DNA from: an uncultured Legionella sp.
GTDB lineage: Bacteria; Pseudomonadota; Gammaproteobacteria; Legionellales; Legionellaceae
Assembly (NCBI GenBank): GCA_902168255.1
Contig: CABHON010000015.1
Span: forward strand, 1 to 64,000
Direction: 5' to 3'
Length of the DNA stretch: 64,000 nucleotides
How positions within the stretch are numbered: position 1 is the stretch's first letter; each line of letters begins with the position of its first letter. Shown piece after piece: positions 46,950 through 56,591 of the stretch. The notes below the pieces were generated by a model. That model was given only the letters and a program-made list of their open reading frames with translations, was not told the origin of the DNA and ran no database searches. Position numbers and translations under genes: made by a program.

Positions 46950-47501
46950 TTAATAAGTCGACTTATTAAGTATTTCCCGTCTTATGTAAAAGAAAAGACC
47001 ATACAATGAAATAGCGAAAAAACAAAAAAACCCAACAACCCAATACCCCAATTTTTTTCGCTTTTCTTGGTACGGATCGGAAGCATAAGACAGAAAACTT
47101 ACGAGATCATTTAATGTTTCATGAAACTCTTGGGGTGATAACTGAACCTTTAAACCACCTAACATATTAGGCATTACAGTTCCTGGATAAACTTTGTTAT
47201 TCATTCCGGTAGGACTTTTTGGATCAAGATAAAAACTATCTAAATAAGCATATACCCAATGTGCCCCCCTGACATTTACTTCTAACGATAAATCGGGTGG
47301 ATGTATACCTAAAATAGCTGGGGTTTCTTTTAGTGGAAAACTGGGGAGTTCACGATTGCTTTCTAAATATTTTACTGAATGACAGGCAGAGCAATATTGT
47401 TGGAAAATTTGGGCACCATGAATGACAGCAGGTGATATTGCGGAGAATGCCAATTTATAACATATCCCTATTAAAAAAATGATAACATGTTTTTTAACCA
47501 T
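46950..47501 (-). CDS. petC: Cytochrome c1 (short form)
   Basis: Heme-c subunit of the cytochrome bc1 complex. Signal peptide, then heme-binding CSACHSVKYL near residue 38, PPDLS, the axial-Met region VMPNML near 115, and one C-terminal membrane anchor (VVGFFCFFAISLYGLFFYI). 183 aa is clearly shorter than usual bacterial c1 (about 240-260), with the loss in the middle and N-terminal region. Five bases after petB. Confidence 0.9.
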   Translation of the reverse strand: MVKKHVIIFLIGICYKLAFSAISPAVIHGAQIFQQYCSACHSVKYLESNRELPSFPLKETPAILGIHPPDLSLEVNVRGAHWVYAYLDSFYLDPKSPTGMNNKVYPGTVMPNMLGGLKVQLSPQEFHETLNDLVSFLSYASDPYQEKRKKLGYWVVGFFCFFAISLYGLFFYIRREILNKSTY

Positions 47502-47505
47502 TTAT

Positions 47506-48672
47506 TTATCTTTTCGAATAAAGGGGCATTAATAAAAAAAATGCAAAATAGGTTATTGTAAATATTTGTGCAAATAATTGTGATAATGATGTTAGTTCTA
47601 TTGTTCCTAAATATCCTAGTCCAATAAAACTTACAATAAATAAGGCTAACGCTGCTCGGCAAGGCCACCGTCGGTGACGCAAAGAACGCGTAGGGTTTCG
47701 ATCCAGCCAGGGTAATAAAAAGAGAAATGAAACTGCTGCTGCTGTAAGCAAAACACCCACCATCTTATTCGGAATAGCACGTAACATGGCATAAAAAGGT
47801 GCCATATACCACATTGGCTGAATATGAGAAGGGGTAACTAACCCATTAGCGGGTATTTGATTGGCTGGTTCTAAGAAATATCCACCCATATCAGGAACAA
47901 AAAACACAATACTAAGAAATATCACTAAAAATATTGTAATTCCTAACAGATCCTTTACCGTGTAGTAGGGATGAATAGGAATTTTTTTAATATTATCAGT
48001 TCCTTCCGGATTATTTGAACCTACATGATGGAGTGTTTTAATATGAAATACAATGAATCCAATGAGTAATAGAGGAATTACAATCACATGTAAGGCAAAA
48101 AATCGGTGCAATGTAACATCGGAGACGACAAAATCTCCGCGCACTAATAAGCTTAAGGGTTTACCTATAAAGGGTAAAGCTTCGATCGCCGAAGTGATTA
48201 CGTTTGCGCCCCAAAACGACATTTGTCCCCAAGGTAATAAATATCCACAAAACGCTTCTGCCAATAATAAAATAAAAAGAATAACGCCGACAATCCACAC
48301 AAGTTCCCGAGGTTTTTTATAAGAACCATATAATAAACTTCTAAACATATGAAGATAGATAATCAACAGAAATGCGGAGGCGCCGGTGGTATGCAAATAA
48401 CGAATTAGCCATCCATAAGAAACATCTCGCATAATAAACTGTATCGAATCAAATGCTGCAGAAGCAGAGGGTGTATAAAAGAAAACTAGCCAAATTCCCG
48501 TAAGGAATTGAGTACATAAAATAAAGAGTGCTAAAGAACCAAAGAGATACCAAGCATTTAAGTTAATGGGAACAGAGTATTCTAAAGCATGTCGGAACGT
48601 TTGCGTGAAAGGAAAACGTTCGTTGAGCCAGATTTTTATAACATTAAATGAATGCATTTTAATTACCTTCAC
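47506..48672 (-). CDS. petB: Cytochrome b of the bc1 complex
   Basis: Eight-helix membrane subunit with both hemes. Heme His pairs in the second and fourth helices (RYLHTTGASAFLLIIYLHMFRS; LHRFFALHVIVIPLLL), the GYLLPWGQMSFWGANVIT Qo loop, and PEW-like quinol motif region. 388 aa. Its start overlaps the end of petA by 14 bases. Confidence 0.96.
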   Translation of the reverse strand: MKVIKMHSFNVIKIWLNERFPFTQTFRHALEYSVPINLNAWYLFGSLALFILCTQFLTGIWLVFFYTPSASAAFDSIQFIMRDVSYGWLIRYLHTTGASAFLLIIYLHMFRSLLYGSYKKPRELVWIVGVILFILLLAEAFCGYLLPWGQMSFWGANVITSAIEALPFIGKPLSLLVRGDFVVSDVTLHRFFALHVIVIPLLLIGFIVFHIKTLHHVGSNNPEGTDNIKKIPIHPYYTVKDLLGITIFLVIFLSIVFFVPDMGGYFLEPANQIPANGLVTPSHIQPMWYMAPFYAMLRAIPNKMVGVLLTAAAVSFLFLLPWLDRNPTRSLRHRRWPCRAALALFIVSFIGLGYLGTIELTSLSQLFAQIFTITYFAFFLLMPLYSKR

Positions 48673-49228
48673 TCACCCCAATCCGTAAATGATTGTCATC
48701 CAAATAATAATAAGGAGGTACTTCTAAATTAATAGGCGCAGGTACATTTCTAAAAACCCTACCTGCTAAATCAAATACTGAACCATGACAAGGGCACAAA
48801 AAATCTTTTTCTGGCTGATATTGAGGCACACAGCCTAAATGCGTGCATATTCCCACTAAAACTGCAATGTCTGGTCGACGAGAACGCCATGGATTTTGAG
48901 CGTACGCTGGCTGCTGATCCACACGTGAAGTGGGATCACGTAATTCAGGATTTGTTTTTTTTAATTGAGCCACCATTTCTGGTGTTCTTCTAAGAATCCA
49001 AATTGGTTTACCTTGCCACTCAATAGTAATCATTTTTCCCGGTAAAATAGTACTGAGATCAACGTCTATGGGTCCTGCTTTCCGTAATGTTCGAGCTGTT
49101 GGACGTAAGGCCGAAAAAAAAGGAATGGAAGCAAAAAATGCTGCCATTCCTCCGAATATTGAAGTGAATATTACTAAGAAACGTCGTCTTTTGAGATCGA
49201 TATTTCTACATGCACTATCTTTTTTCAA
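48659..49228 (-). CDS. petA: Rieske iron-sulfur protein (ubiquinol-cytochrome c reductase)
   Basis: Holds the 2Fe-2S cluster: CTHLGC and CPCHGS with ligands intact. A twin-Arg-like signal (KRRRFLVIF) precedes a membrane anchor (GGMAAFFASIPFF). No ATG start is available; I place it at the TTG at 49228 (189 aa), where the N terminus best fits Rieske proteins. The frame is open to another TTG at 49279, but that extension overlaps what looks like a decayed repeat (49270-49345) and neither TTG has a good ribosome site. Confidence 0.88.
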   Translation of the reverse strand: MKKDSACRNIDLKRRRFLVIFTSIFGGMAAFFASIPFFSALRPTARTLRKAGPIDVDLSTILPGKMITIEWQGKPIWILRRTPEMVAQLKKTNPELRDPTSRVDQQPAYAQNPWRSRRPDIAVLVGICTHLGCVPQYQPEKDFLCPCHGSVFDLAGRVFRNVPAPINLEVPPYYYLDDNHLRIGVSEGN

Positions 49229-49284
49229 AAAGCTATAACCACAAAGGGCATATACGCAAACACTTGATGTGTTCAGCAAGGCGT

Positions 49285-49345
49285 AAGTGACGCAGACTAG
49301 AGAGTGTATGAATAATACATGACCGAAGTCGATGCAACTTACAAC
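49285..49345. repeat. Decayed relative of the 59085-59209 element, upstream of petA
   Basis: GAGTGTATGAATAATACATGA at 49302-49322 followed by GATGCAAC resembles the interior of the 59085 element (GAGTGTACAAGTAGTACATGA ... GCTGCAAC), and CGCAGAC precedes both. The terminal repeats are not recognisable. It lies between rpsI and petA. Confidence 0.45.
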
Positions 49346-49376
49346 GCAGCTTACACCATCAAGGGTGCCGCGTATA

Positions 49377-49832
49377 TTAACGTTTAGAGAATTGCTTCGC
49401 TCGACGCGCTTTGCTCAAGCCCACTTTCTTACGTTCAACTTTACGTGAATCACGTGTTAAGTAAGATTTTTCTCTTAAACGTCTACGCCATGAATCTTCA
49501 CGAACAACACTCTCATCTTGTCCAGCTTCATCATAAGATACTAAAGCGCGAGCCATTCCTAAACGAATAGCACCCGCTTGACCAGAAATACCACCGCCGG
49601 CAACAGTAATATTCCAATCAAACATTTGTGTACAATCTAAATGTTCGATAGGCTGTCTTACAATCATACGAGCTGTTTTACGGCCAAAATATTCATCTAA
49701 AGGCAAGCCATTAACAGTAATGTTACCTTTACCTTTTTTAGCGAAAACACGAGCTGTTGAGCTTTTTCGACGACCAGTTCCATAATAGAAACTCTTTTCA
49801 GTCGTATTTGATGTAGCTTTTTCTTTTTTCAT
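49377..49832 (-). CDS. rpsI: 30S ribosomal protein S9
   Basis: [14 protein letters not shown] start, [17 protein letters not shown] centre, and the basic tail ending [11 protein letters not shown] that reaches the tRNA anticodon in the P site. 151 aa; E. coli is 130, with the extra residues at the N terminus. Shares one base with the rplM stop. Confidence 0.97.
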   Translation of the reverse strand: MKKEKATSNTTEKSFYYGTGRRKSSTARVFAKKGKGNITVNGLPLDEYFGRKTARMIVRQPIEHLDCTQMFDWNITVAGGGISGQAGAIRLGMARALVSYDEAGQDESVVREDSWRRRLREKSYLTRDSRKVERKKVGLSKARRAKQFSKR

Positions 49833-50263
49833 TATTCAACCTCAAGAACGGTAGGTTGCTGTGCAGTATGAGGATGTTCATTACCTGCATAGACTTTTAA
49901 CTTTCTGAACATAGCACGACCCAATGGATTCTTGGGTAACATACCTTTAATGGCCAATTCAATGGCACGAATAGGGTTCTTTTGCATCAACTTATCAAAT
50001 GTAGTTGTCTTCAAACCACCTGGGTATTCGGAGTGTCTGTAGTAAATCTTACCTTCTCCTTTATCCCCTGTTACACGAATTTTTTCTGCGTTAACAATAA
50101 CAACATAATCACCAACATCCACATGCGGTGTATATTCTGGTTTATGTTTTCCACGCAAAATTGCTGCGATTCGACTGCATAGACGGCCCAATACTTTATC
50201 AGTAGCATCCACCAAGAGCCACTTGTGCTCGACAGTCTCTGGCTTAGCACTAAATGTTTTCAT
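49832..50263 (-). CDS. rplM: 50S ribosomal protein L13
   Basis: Early-assembly large-subunit protein. [36 protein letters not shown] and [16 protein letters not shown] are typical; [20 protein letters not shown] is the C-terminal signature. 143 aa. First gene of rplM-rpsI-petABC, an order shared with many gammaproteobacteria. Confidence 0.97.
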   Translation of the reverse strand: MKTFSAKPETVEHKWLLVDATDKVLGRLCSRIAAILRGKHKPEYTPHVDVGDYVVIVNAEKIRVTGDKGEGKIYYRHSEYPGGLKTTTFDKLMQKNPIRAIELAIKGMLPKNPLGRAMFRKLKVYAGNEHPHTAQQPTVLEVE

Positions 50264-50341
50264 ACCTAATATACCTAAATTATCTATAAATTTACGAGCC
50301 GGCGATGATAACGTTTTTTTTAGAATAATGCAAGAAAAATA

Positions 50342-50893
50342 TTAAGACTTCGCCAAATTCAAAAATTCCATTCGCGTACTTTGGTTATCCCGAAATGTAC
50401 CTAACATCATGGATGTTGTTAGCACAGAATTTTGTTTTTCAACGCCCCGCATCATCATACATAAATGACGCGCTTCAATAATGACGCCAACACCTGAGGC
50501 TTCTGTTACTTTCAAAATGCTTTCAGCAATTTCTTGTGTTAATCGCTCTTGGATTTGTAAGCGTCGTGCAAACAGTTCAACAATACGGGCAATTTTAGAC
50601 AACCCTATTACCTTACCAGTTGGCATATAAGCCACATGACATTTTCCAATAAAAGGAAGTAAATGATGTTCACATAGAGAATACAACTCAATATTTTTTA
50701 CAATCACCATTTCATTCATGTCTGATTGAAAAATAGCATTATTCACGATTTCATCTAAAGACTGATGATATCCTTTTGTCAAAAACCCTAATGCTTTTGC
50801 GGCACGCTTGGGTGTCTCTTTTAATCCTTCTCGCTCAGGATCTTCACCAATATTTGAAAGAATATTTTTATATAATGTTTCTAATGATTGCAT
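50342..50893 (-). CDS. folE: GTP cyclohydrolase I
   Basis: First step of tetrahydrofolate synthesis: GTP to dihydroneopterin triphosphate. Zinc and active-site motifs are intact: [21 protein letters not shown] and [18 protein letters not shown]. 183 aa matches the short bacterial form. 27 bp downstream of hinT on the same strand. Confidence 0.96.
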   Translation of the reverse strand: MQSLETLYKNILSNIGEDPEREGLKETPKRAAKALGFLTKGYHQSLDEIVNNAIFQSDMNEMVIVKNIELYSLCEHHLLPFIGKCHVAYMPTGKVIGLSKIARIVELFARRLQIQERLTQEIAESILKVTEASGVGVIIEARHLCMMMRGVEKQNSVLTTSMMLGTFRDNQSTRMEFLNLAKS

Positions 50894-50920
50894 AACTAAG
50901 TCGCTTAATAATTCTAATCG

Positions 50921-51262
50921 TTATCCTGGAGGCCAGTGCATCTTTCGGCCACCTAACACATGTAAATGAATATGGTAGACTTCTTGCCCACCATTATTAT
51001 TCACATTGAATACCAGTCGGTACCCCTCTTCAGACAGACCATCTTTTTCAGCTAGTATTTTACCTATCTGTATCATATGACCTACTAACCATGTGTCTTC
51101 AGTAGCCACATCATTTATGGTGGGAATATGTTTACGCGGAATAACTAAACAATGGGTTGGTGCTTGGGGCTTAATATCCCGAAACGCCACCACATGTTCG
51201 TCCTCAAAAAGTATTGCACTCGGTATTTCACCAGTCAAAATTTTACAAAACAAACAAGACAT
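50921..51262 (-). CDS. hinT: HIT-family purine nucleoside phosphoramidase
   Basis: Histidine-triad hydrolase of nucleoside phosphoramidates and adenylates. CLFCKILTGEIPS at the N terminus and the triad QEVYHIHLHVLGG at the C terminus. 113 aa. Contains the substrate loop NNNGGQ. Probably co-transcribed with folE. Confidence 0.95.
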   Translation of the reverse strand: MSCLFCKILTGEIPSAILFEDEHVVAFRDIKPQAPTHCLVIPRKHIPTINDVATEDTWLVGHMIQIGKILAEKDGLSEEGYRLVFNVNNNGGQEVYHIHLHVLGGRKMHWPPG

Positions 51263-51425
51263 TGTTCATCTCCCACTAATAAAAAAAGGGAAAAATATTA
51301 TGCTTTAACCAAGAGAAATATACAAGCCACTAAACCTTAATACCAACTTAAATTTCACAAAAAACTAGAAGGTTGAACAAAAAATTTGTATAATTTTGTT
51401 TATTTTTGATACAGAGATTTTAAAA

Positions 51426-53357
51426 ATGCCTCCTAAAACAGCAGAGAAAACAGAAATCACCCTCTTTGTTTTTGATATACAAAACGCTTCAGAAAGGCTT
51501 AAAAACAAGGTAACGCAGTATGCTGCACTTTTAGAGAAACATTTTTCTATCGTGCTTGAGGATGACTCAAATGGCAATAAAACTTTAAATATAAAAGAGA
51601 AAAAAAATTCAGATTTTATTATTCTTACAGATCTGACTAATCAAAATTTAAGACTCTGTCATAAAAATTACCCTGACTTACCTATTGCAATAAATATAAA
51701 TGGCGAACTTACTCTTGAAGACAAAAATTTTGGCCAATTAATAGATACTTTAGATACTATTAAAAAACACACCTTTAAATTTGAATATGAACAATTATCG
51801 GCAAATAAATCCCTCCAGGACAATGTACTAAGTTTTCTTAAATTAATTAAACCTCATTTAAGTGATAATAATATTACTCGTGAAAATACAGATACAAAGG
51901 TAATCTGGTCTATTAATGTAGCTGAGAGCGACTTCATTGTATACAATAGAAATGAAGTTCTGTATCTCTCTTACGAAAAAATTCGTTATCCTCTGGCAAA
52001 AATCGATGAAAATGGTATTCATCTTGAACAAGACAACATTCAACTATTAAGAAAGCATTTTGCTAATTTTATTTTTTTTGAATTAGAAGATCCTGAATCT
52101 TCAATTAGCAAAAAATTTGTTCTTTTATTACAAAACGAACTTGATTCTCCTGATAAATTGCAAAAGATGAATAACTCAAACGCCTATATTTTAGATGCAA
52201 ATAATACAGATTTTTCTATTTCATCTATCTATGATAACAATGGCAATTATTCATCCTCCAAATTCTTGGTCTATAAAAATCATCAGGCTCCTTTAGCCGA
52301 AGTTCAAAACGGAAAATTTATACTCATTGCAGAAAACATTGAGAATTTTATTCCTTCACTCTTTTATTTTTCAAAAAAGCTTCCAAGCGGGTCAGAGTTT
52401 ATCAACTTTTTAAGACAAAAATTTTGTTTAGAAAATAAAGTTTTCTACAAAAATGGGCAATGGCAATTTAATACCAGTGGAACTGATTTTACTATAAGAA
52501 CGTTACCTAATGGCGACCAACAGCTCATTTTTAAAAATGGTTCTATTTTTCCTATTGCAGCAGAAGGCACCGAATCATTTGTAAATTTTTCATTATTGGA
52601 AGCTACATGCCAAGAGCAAGATAATTATAGACTTTATACCACCAGTGATCTTGTCGCTCACGGATTAACCAGCAGCCTTCCTGAAAATGAACAAGATACT
52701 TTTCAGAAAAGAGCTTTATTATGGAAAAAAACACGTGAAGCGTTACAATATTATGCGCAGATTCGTTTAGAAGAAAACAAACCTACCTATAGAAATACAG
52801 GTGGCCGTTTCTTTGAATGCTTAGGTGCGCGCACCCAACAGGAAAAATTAGAGAGTGTTGAAAAATTATTTAGAGGAGCTCCCTTATGCCAAAGAGATAT
52901 AGAAACGCTTGTAAGTCGCTATTTTGGCGGAATACTTCGAGGTTACTTACTCGATACAATTCGCGACGCAAATCATAATTGGAAACTTTATGATATTTCA
53001 GAAAATACACTCACTATTGAACAACATTTATTTCCTGCCTTAGGCTACTCATGGAATAACGATACTCAATCATTTAGTATTCCCGATTCAGAAACAGCAA
53101 AATTAGAAAGTGATCATGACATTGAAAATAGCCAAAACAAAGGAACTAAATATGATCTTTTGCAGCAGAATGACCATGATGATCCTAATGAAATGAATAC
53201 TCCTCCGTTAATTTTAAAACATGAGTCCGCTAAAGAAACTGCTCCTCGTTCTCCTCTTTCCAGGGCACTATATTGGTTGCGTAGCCCATTTAGGAGTTAT
53301 CAGCCCACCTCTAATACAACTAGTTCAAGGAGCCCCAGCCCCGTTTACCTTGGTTGA
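51426..53357 (+). CDS. Hypothetical protein with four ~95-residue internal repeats, 643 aa
   Basis: Not recognised. Four repeats are centred on a [ST]DF[IST]I motif at residues 62, 168, 261 and 353. Each continues with a polar hairpin (N..L.LSY), then P[LI]A.I..G...L...NI..L...F. A helical segment (KRALLWKKTREALQYYAQIRL) and a conserved-looking GGRFFECLGAR follow. The C terminus is Ser/Pro-rich (SRSPSPVYLG). No signal peptide or membrane helix. I use the ATG at 51426; the frame is open to a TTG at 51396. It is followed 51 bp later by a second large unknown gene with a similar tail. Possibly a secreted host-directed protein. Confidence 0.82.
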   Translation: MPPKTAEKTEITLFVFDIQNASERLKNKVTQYAALLEKHFSIVLEDDSNGNKTLNIKEKKNSDFIILTDLTNQNLRLCHKNYPDLPIAININGELTLEDKNFGQLIDTLDTIKKHTFKFEYEQLSANKSLQDNVLSFLKLIKPHLSDNNITRENTDTKVIWSINVAESDFIVYNRNEVLYLSYEKIRYPLAKIDENGIHLEQDNIQLLRKHFANFIFFELEDPESSISKKFVLLLQNELDSPDKLQKMNNSNAYILDANNTDFSISSIYDNNGNYSSSKFLVYKNHQAPLAEVQNGKFILIAENIENFIPSLFYFSKKLPSGSEFINFLRQKFCLENKVFYKNGQWQFNTSGTDFTIRTLPNGDQQLIFKNGSIFPIAAEGTESFVNFSLLEATCQEQDNYRLYTTSDLVAHGLTSSLPENEQDTFQKRALLWKKTREALQYYAQIRLEENKPTYRNTGGRFFECLGARTQQEKLESVEKLFRGAPLCQRDIETLVSRYFGGILRGYLLDTIRDANHNWKLYDISENTLTIEQHLFPALGYSWNNDTQSFSIPDSETAKLESDHDIENSQNKGTKYDLLQQNDHDDPNEMNTPPLILKHESAKETAPRSPLSRALYWLRSPFRSYQPTSNTTSSRSPSPVYLG

Positions 53358-53408
53358 ACTCATTTTATTCCAATAATAACACCTTAAATAAATAGGTTGG
53401 TAAAGTTT

Positions 53409-56390
53409 ATGAAAATCACATTTTATAAAAAAGAAGACATTAATTCTCACTTTTCTTCAGGGCATTTTGATTACAGTTCCATTCAAGACCTTAACCCAGA
53501 ATCATTTTATATTGACATTGACAATGATTTTCCTCCCACTTGCTTACGCTCACAATTCCGTGATGAAGAGACAACTATAGCATCAATAAGCACTCGTTTA
53601 ATAAATGATTACGGTGTTGAAGATGAAAAACAACAAATTATCATTTTGCGTTTAATTGAGCATGCAAATAATGCGGTTTTACATCACTTAAATGATTACT
53701 TAGACCTTAACGATGAGGAATTATGTCTTCAACCACTGCCAGCAAATGTGACCTTTACTTGGGATGTAACAACCCAAACTATAACATTGCAACTTCCCGT
53801 AGCATACTTATCTCCATACTCTACAATTTCGACAGCAACAAATGATTGGGATGGTGACAATTCTTTTAACCACTCTTTTAATATATCGCATCTTTCTGAC
53901 TTTCACATTGGCGTTATAAAAGACAGCAGCTATGATTGGAAGCCATTGGGACATGCCAAACTCGCTATTTCTATTGCTAATAATCACATTGAAGTCAATC
54001 AATATTTAATAGACTTAGTCCCTACTCCAGAAAATCTTCCTCGCCTATTGGCTTTTTGGCAAGCAAATAATAAAAAATGTCTAAAATGCAAGATAGATTC
54101 TGATGAAGAAATATTATTTGAATTTGCAGCAGATCTTTGCCAAGAGAACGCTAAACGATTATTAGAAGATACAGATAAATATGTTTTAGACCCTGAAGAT
54201 TTAAAGCATACGCTAAGAAAATACCAGGAATACAAAGAGGCTCTTTTAAACGAACTCGAATCCTTAACTACACCAGAAAAAAAGCTTATTGAAATTGAAA
54301 GAACGAATTATGAATTTAAGATCGCCAATGAAATTTTTTCAATAAAAAGAAATACCGAGTCTACAGCGTCAGATAAACAAAAGAATAAGAAAAGACAAGC
54401 TATTAAAATGGCTGCATTGAAGGCCAAACTTAATTTTTATAGAAAAGCACTTGCTGAATTATCTTTTGAAAGTGTTATCACAATTTTTAGTAAAGATATT
54501 CAACCCAGCAAAATCACCACAAACACTGAAATAGAATTAAGAAACACAATAGCTAACATTATTAATAACAATACTCAAAGTGTTGAAGTTAAAAGCTCTA
54601 TTAATGCCATAAATGAAGAAATCACTACCCAGACAGATGCTTTCAATAGCTATAAGCAAAGCGTGAAAACCGCCCTTAAGGAAATATTCGTTGATTCTTT
54701 ATTAAATACCAATACAAGAACTTCTATTTTAAATAGTTTTGAGGCAACATTAAACCAAGCTAAATCTGAATTTCATCAAATTATATTTCATGAAAATAGA
54801 GATGTAATGCTTCCTCTCGAAAAAGAACTTCCTAGTGTTTTTAATATTATTACTTATATTAAAAATAAAAAAGATGAAACGCTTACGACGATTTGTGAAA
54901 AATATGAATCAGCGCTCCTGAAAATAGCTAATTCAGAAATATTTCGGCATAATATTTATGTAAGAAAAGAAAAACTGGTCACTCTCGAGCAAAATTTTTT
55001 AAAAGAAATTGTTCGCTCAAAACTACTTACCTCTGAGGATATAGAAACATTATTACCATTAGTAAATCGTGAAAAGAAAACATCTCAGCAATTTCAAACA
55101 ACTATTGCAACTATTAATACTGCAATAGATAAAAAAGGTTTACTCACTCCTTATGAAAGAGATATTTTATGGGAAGAATTTAATCTTACCCAATTAAAAA
55201 TCCAGTTAATATCAGAAAACCAACATGAAAGTAATAAATTAATCGATTACCATGCGAAAAAGTTCTATAAAAAAGTTAAAGAACAATCTTGCATAACACA
55301 TGCAAAATTATTAGATGAATTAACCAAAGAGCACACCCATTTCACGAATGCTGAATTTCTGCGATACGTTATTTCCTATGCAATTAACCAGGACGCTCAT
55401 TTTCAAAATCCTTCTAAATCAAAAACTATAGAACTTCTTCTTGCCCCTTGGAGAGGAATAAAAACATTAATAGAACTTCCCCTATTACTTGGATCGCTTG
55501 GATTATATAAAATTGATGTTTATTTAGCCGAATCTGCCAATGGCCATTATCTTTCTGTTTATAATATTCCTCGACTCGTTATCTATCCTTTACATAAACT
55601 ATTCGATATTGGATTTTTTTGCGCGCGAGCCATAATTTCCCCCTTTACCAATCACGCAGAAATGAAAAAGAAAGGGCTCTTTTGGTCAGCTTTAAGCATT
55701 ACCACTAGTGTTGCTGCCTGGACAGCTATCATCGTTGCAACGTTAGGAGCCGCATCGGTACCGCTTAGCGCTTTTGCAGGCTTAGTTATACCTGGTATTC
55801 TCACGGAGCCTATTGCGAATGAACTCGATATTATTAGTCATGCAACAAAAGAGACTGACTCTTTCTTTCCGCAAGAAAATGCCACAGCACGCCTCGTCTT
55901 GGTATCCGAAATTGCTTTAACCGTGACTACCATTGGTTCCACATTAACAAGGATTGGTAAAAAAATTGGGGCGTATTTTTGGCCAAAAAGAAATGAAGTT
56001 CCTACTGCTCTTGATGATTCTTTTTCTGCTGCTACTCAAGACTTACAATCTAATAACTTATCTACTTATGCAAGCCTATCATCTACAATTGAACAAACTC
56101 CTCATACTCCTCCAGGTTCTCCAAGAAATGGTAGAAACCCGTCGCGGGATTATCCTTTTCACTCGCCACTTTCTCCCATTGACAATAAGCGTCCCCACCA
56201 TAATGGCTCCTCATTTGATTCCAACGACTCTATGCAGCATGTAGTAGGTTTGTTAAGGAACCATTCTTTTTCTAGCACTACTAATAATGGAAATGATTTT
56301 CAAACTTCTTTCAATGCTCGAAGTGGAAATAGTGAGATCTGGGAAAGGTTAGTACATACGCAGCCGAGCTGTTCTCGTACTTCTTTCTAG
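53409..56390 (+). CDS. Hypothetical coiled-coil membrane protein, 993 aa
   Basis: Not recognised. Residues 1-220 are a mixed alpha/beta domain; ~260-650 are long charged helices, probably coiled coil. ~687-800 hold hydrophobic segments, including SALSITTSVAAWTAIIVATLGAA. The last ~110 residues are Ser/Pro/Asn-rich and look disordered (TPPGSPRNG; HSPLSPIDN). ATG at 53409 with AGG thirteen bases upstream. This layout (coiled coil, hydrophobic hairpin, disordered tail) is common in secreted vacuole-membrane proteins of intracellular bacteria, but nothing proves that here. Same direction as the 643-aa gene, so probably one transcript. Confidence 0.82.
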   Translation: MKITFYKKEDINSHFSSGHFDYSSIQDLNPESFYIDIDNDFPPTCLRSQFRDEETTIASISTRLINDYGVEDEKQQIIILRLIEHANNAVLHHLNDYLDLNDEELCLQPLPANVTFTWDVTTQTITLQLPVAYLSPYSTISTATNDWDGDNSFNHSFNISHLSDFHIGVIKDSSYDWKPLGHAKLAISIANNHIEVNQYLIDLVPTPENLPRLLAFWQANNKKCLKCKIDSDEEILFEFAADLCQENAKRLLEDTDKYVLDPEDLKHTLRKYQEYKEALLNELESLTTPEKKLIEIERTNYEFKIANEIFSIKRNTESTASDKQKNKKRQAIKMAALKAKLNFYRKALAELSFESVITIFSKDIQPSKITTNTEIELRNTIANIINNNTQSVEVKSSINAINEEITTQTDAFNSYKQSVKTALKEIFVDSLLNTNTRTSILNSFEATLNQAKSEFHQIIFHENRDVMLPLEKELPSVFNIITYIKNKKDETLTTICEKYESALLKIANSEIFRHNIYVRKEKLVTLEQNFLKEIVRSKLLTSEDIETLLPLVNREKKTSQQFQTTIATINTAIDKKGLLTPYERDILWEEFNLTQLKIQLISENQHESNKLIDYHAKKFYKKVKEQSCITHAKLLDELTKEHTHFTNAEFLRYVISYAINQDAHFQNPSKSKTIELLLAPWRGIKTLIELPLLLGSLGLYKIDVYLAESANGHYLSVYNIPRLVIYPLHKLFDIGFFCARAIISPFTNHAEMKKKGLFWSALSITTSVAAWTAIIVATLGAASVPLSAFAGLVIPGILTEPIANELDIISHATKETDSFFPQENATARLVLVSEIALTVTTIGSTLTRIGKKIGAYFWPKRNEVPTALDDSFSAATQDLQSNNLSTYASLSSTIEQTPHTPPGSPRNGRNPSRDYPFHSPLSPIDNKRPHHNGSSFDSNDSMQHVVGLLRNHSFSSTTNNGNDFQTSFNARSGNSEIWERLVHTQPSCSRTSF

Positions 56391-56424
56391 TAATTTTCCA
56401 ATAGGCTAATTTCTTGTCTACCTC

Positions 56425-56500
56425 ATTATGCAAATATGACCAAGCAATTCAGCAACGTTCAATAAATATGAGTGTCGGGATTGCTTGTCGCCTTGACAAA
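56425..56500. repeat. Degenerate fragment of the CGTCATTGCGAG element
   Basis: CAAATATGACCAAGCAATTCAGCAAC at 56431 and GGATTGCTTGTCGCC at 56478 parallel the interior of the 35050-35215 copy (CAAATATGACGAAGCAATCCAGCAAC; GGATTGCCGCGTCGC). Both termini are lost. Confidence 0.6.
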
Positions 56501-56591
56501 TTTTAGTAAATTCCTCAGGAGCTTGACCCGCAAACTTATCACCCTTAAGATCTTTAAAAACTATATACACATATCCAGAAGAATTATAAAA

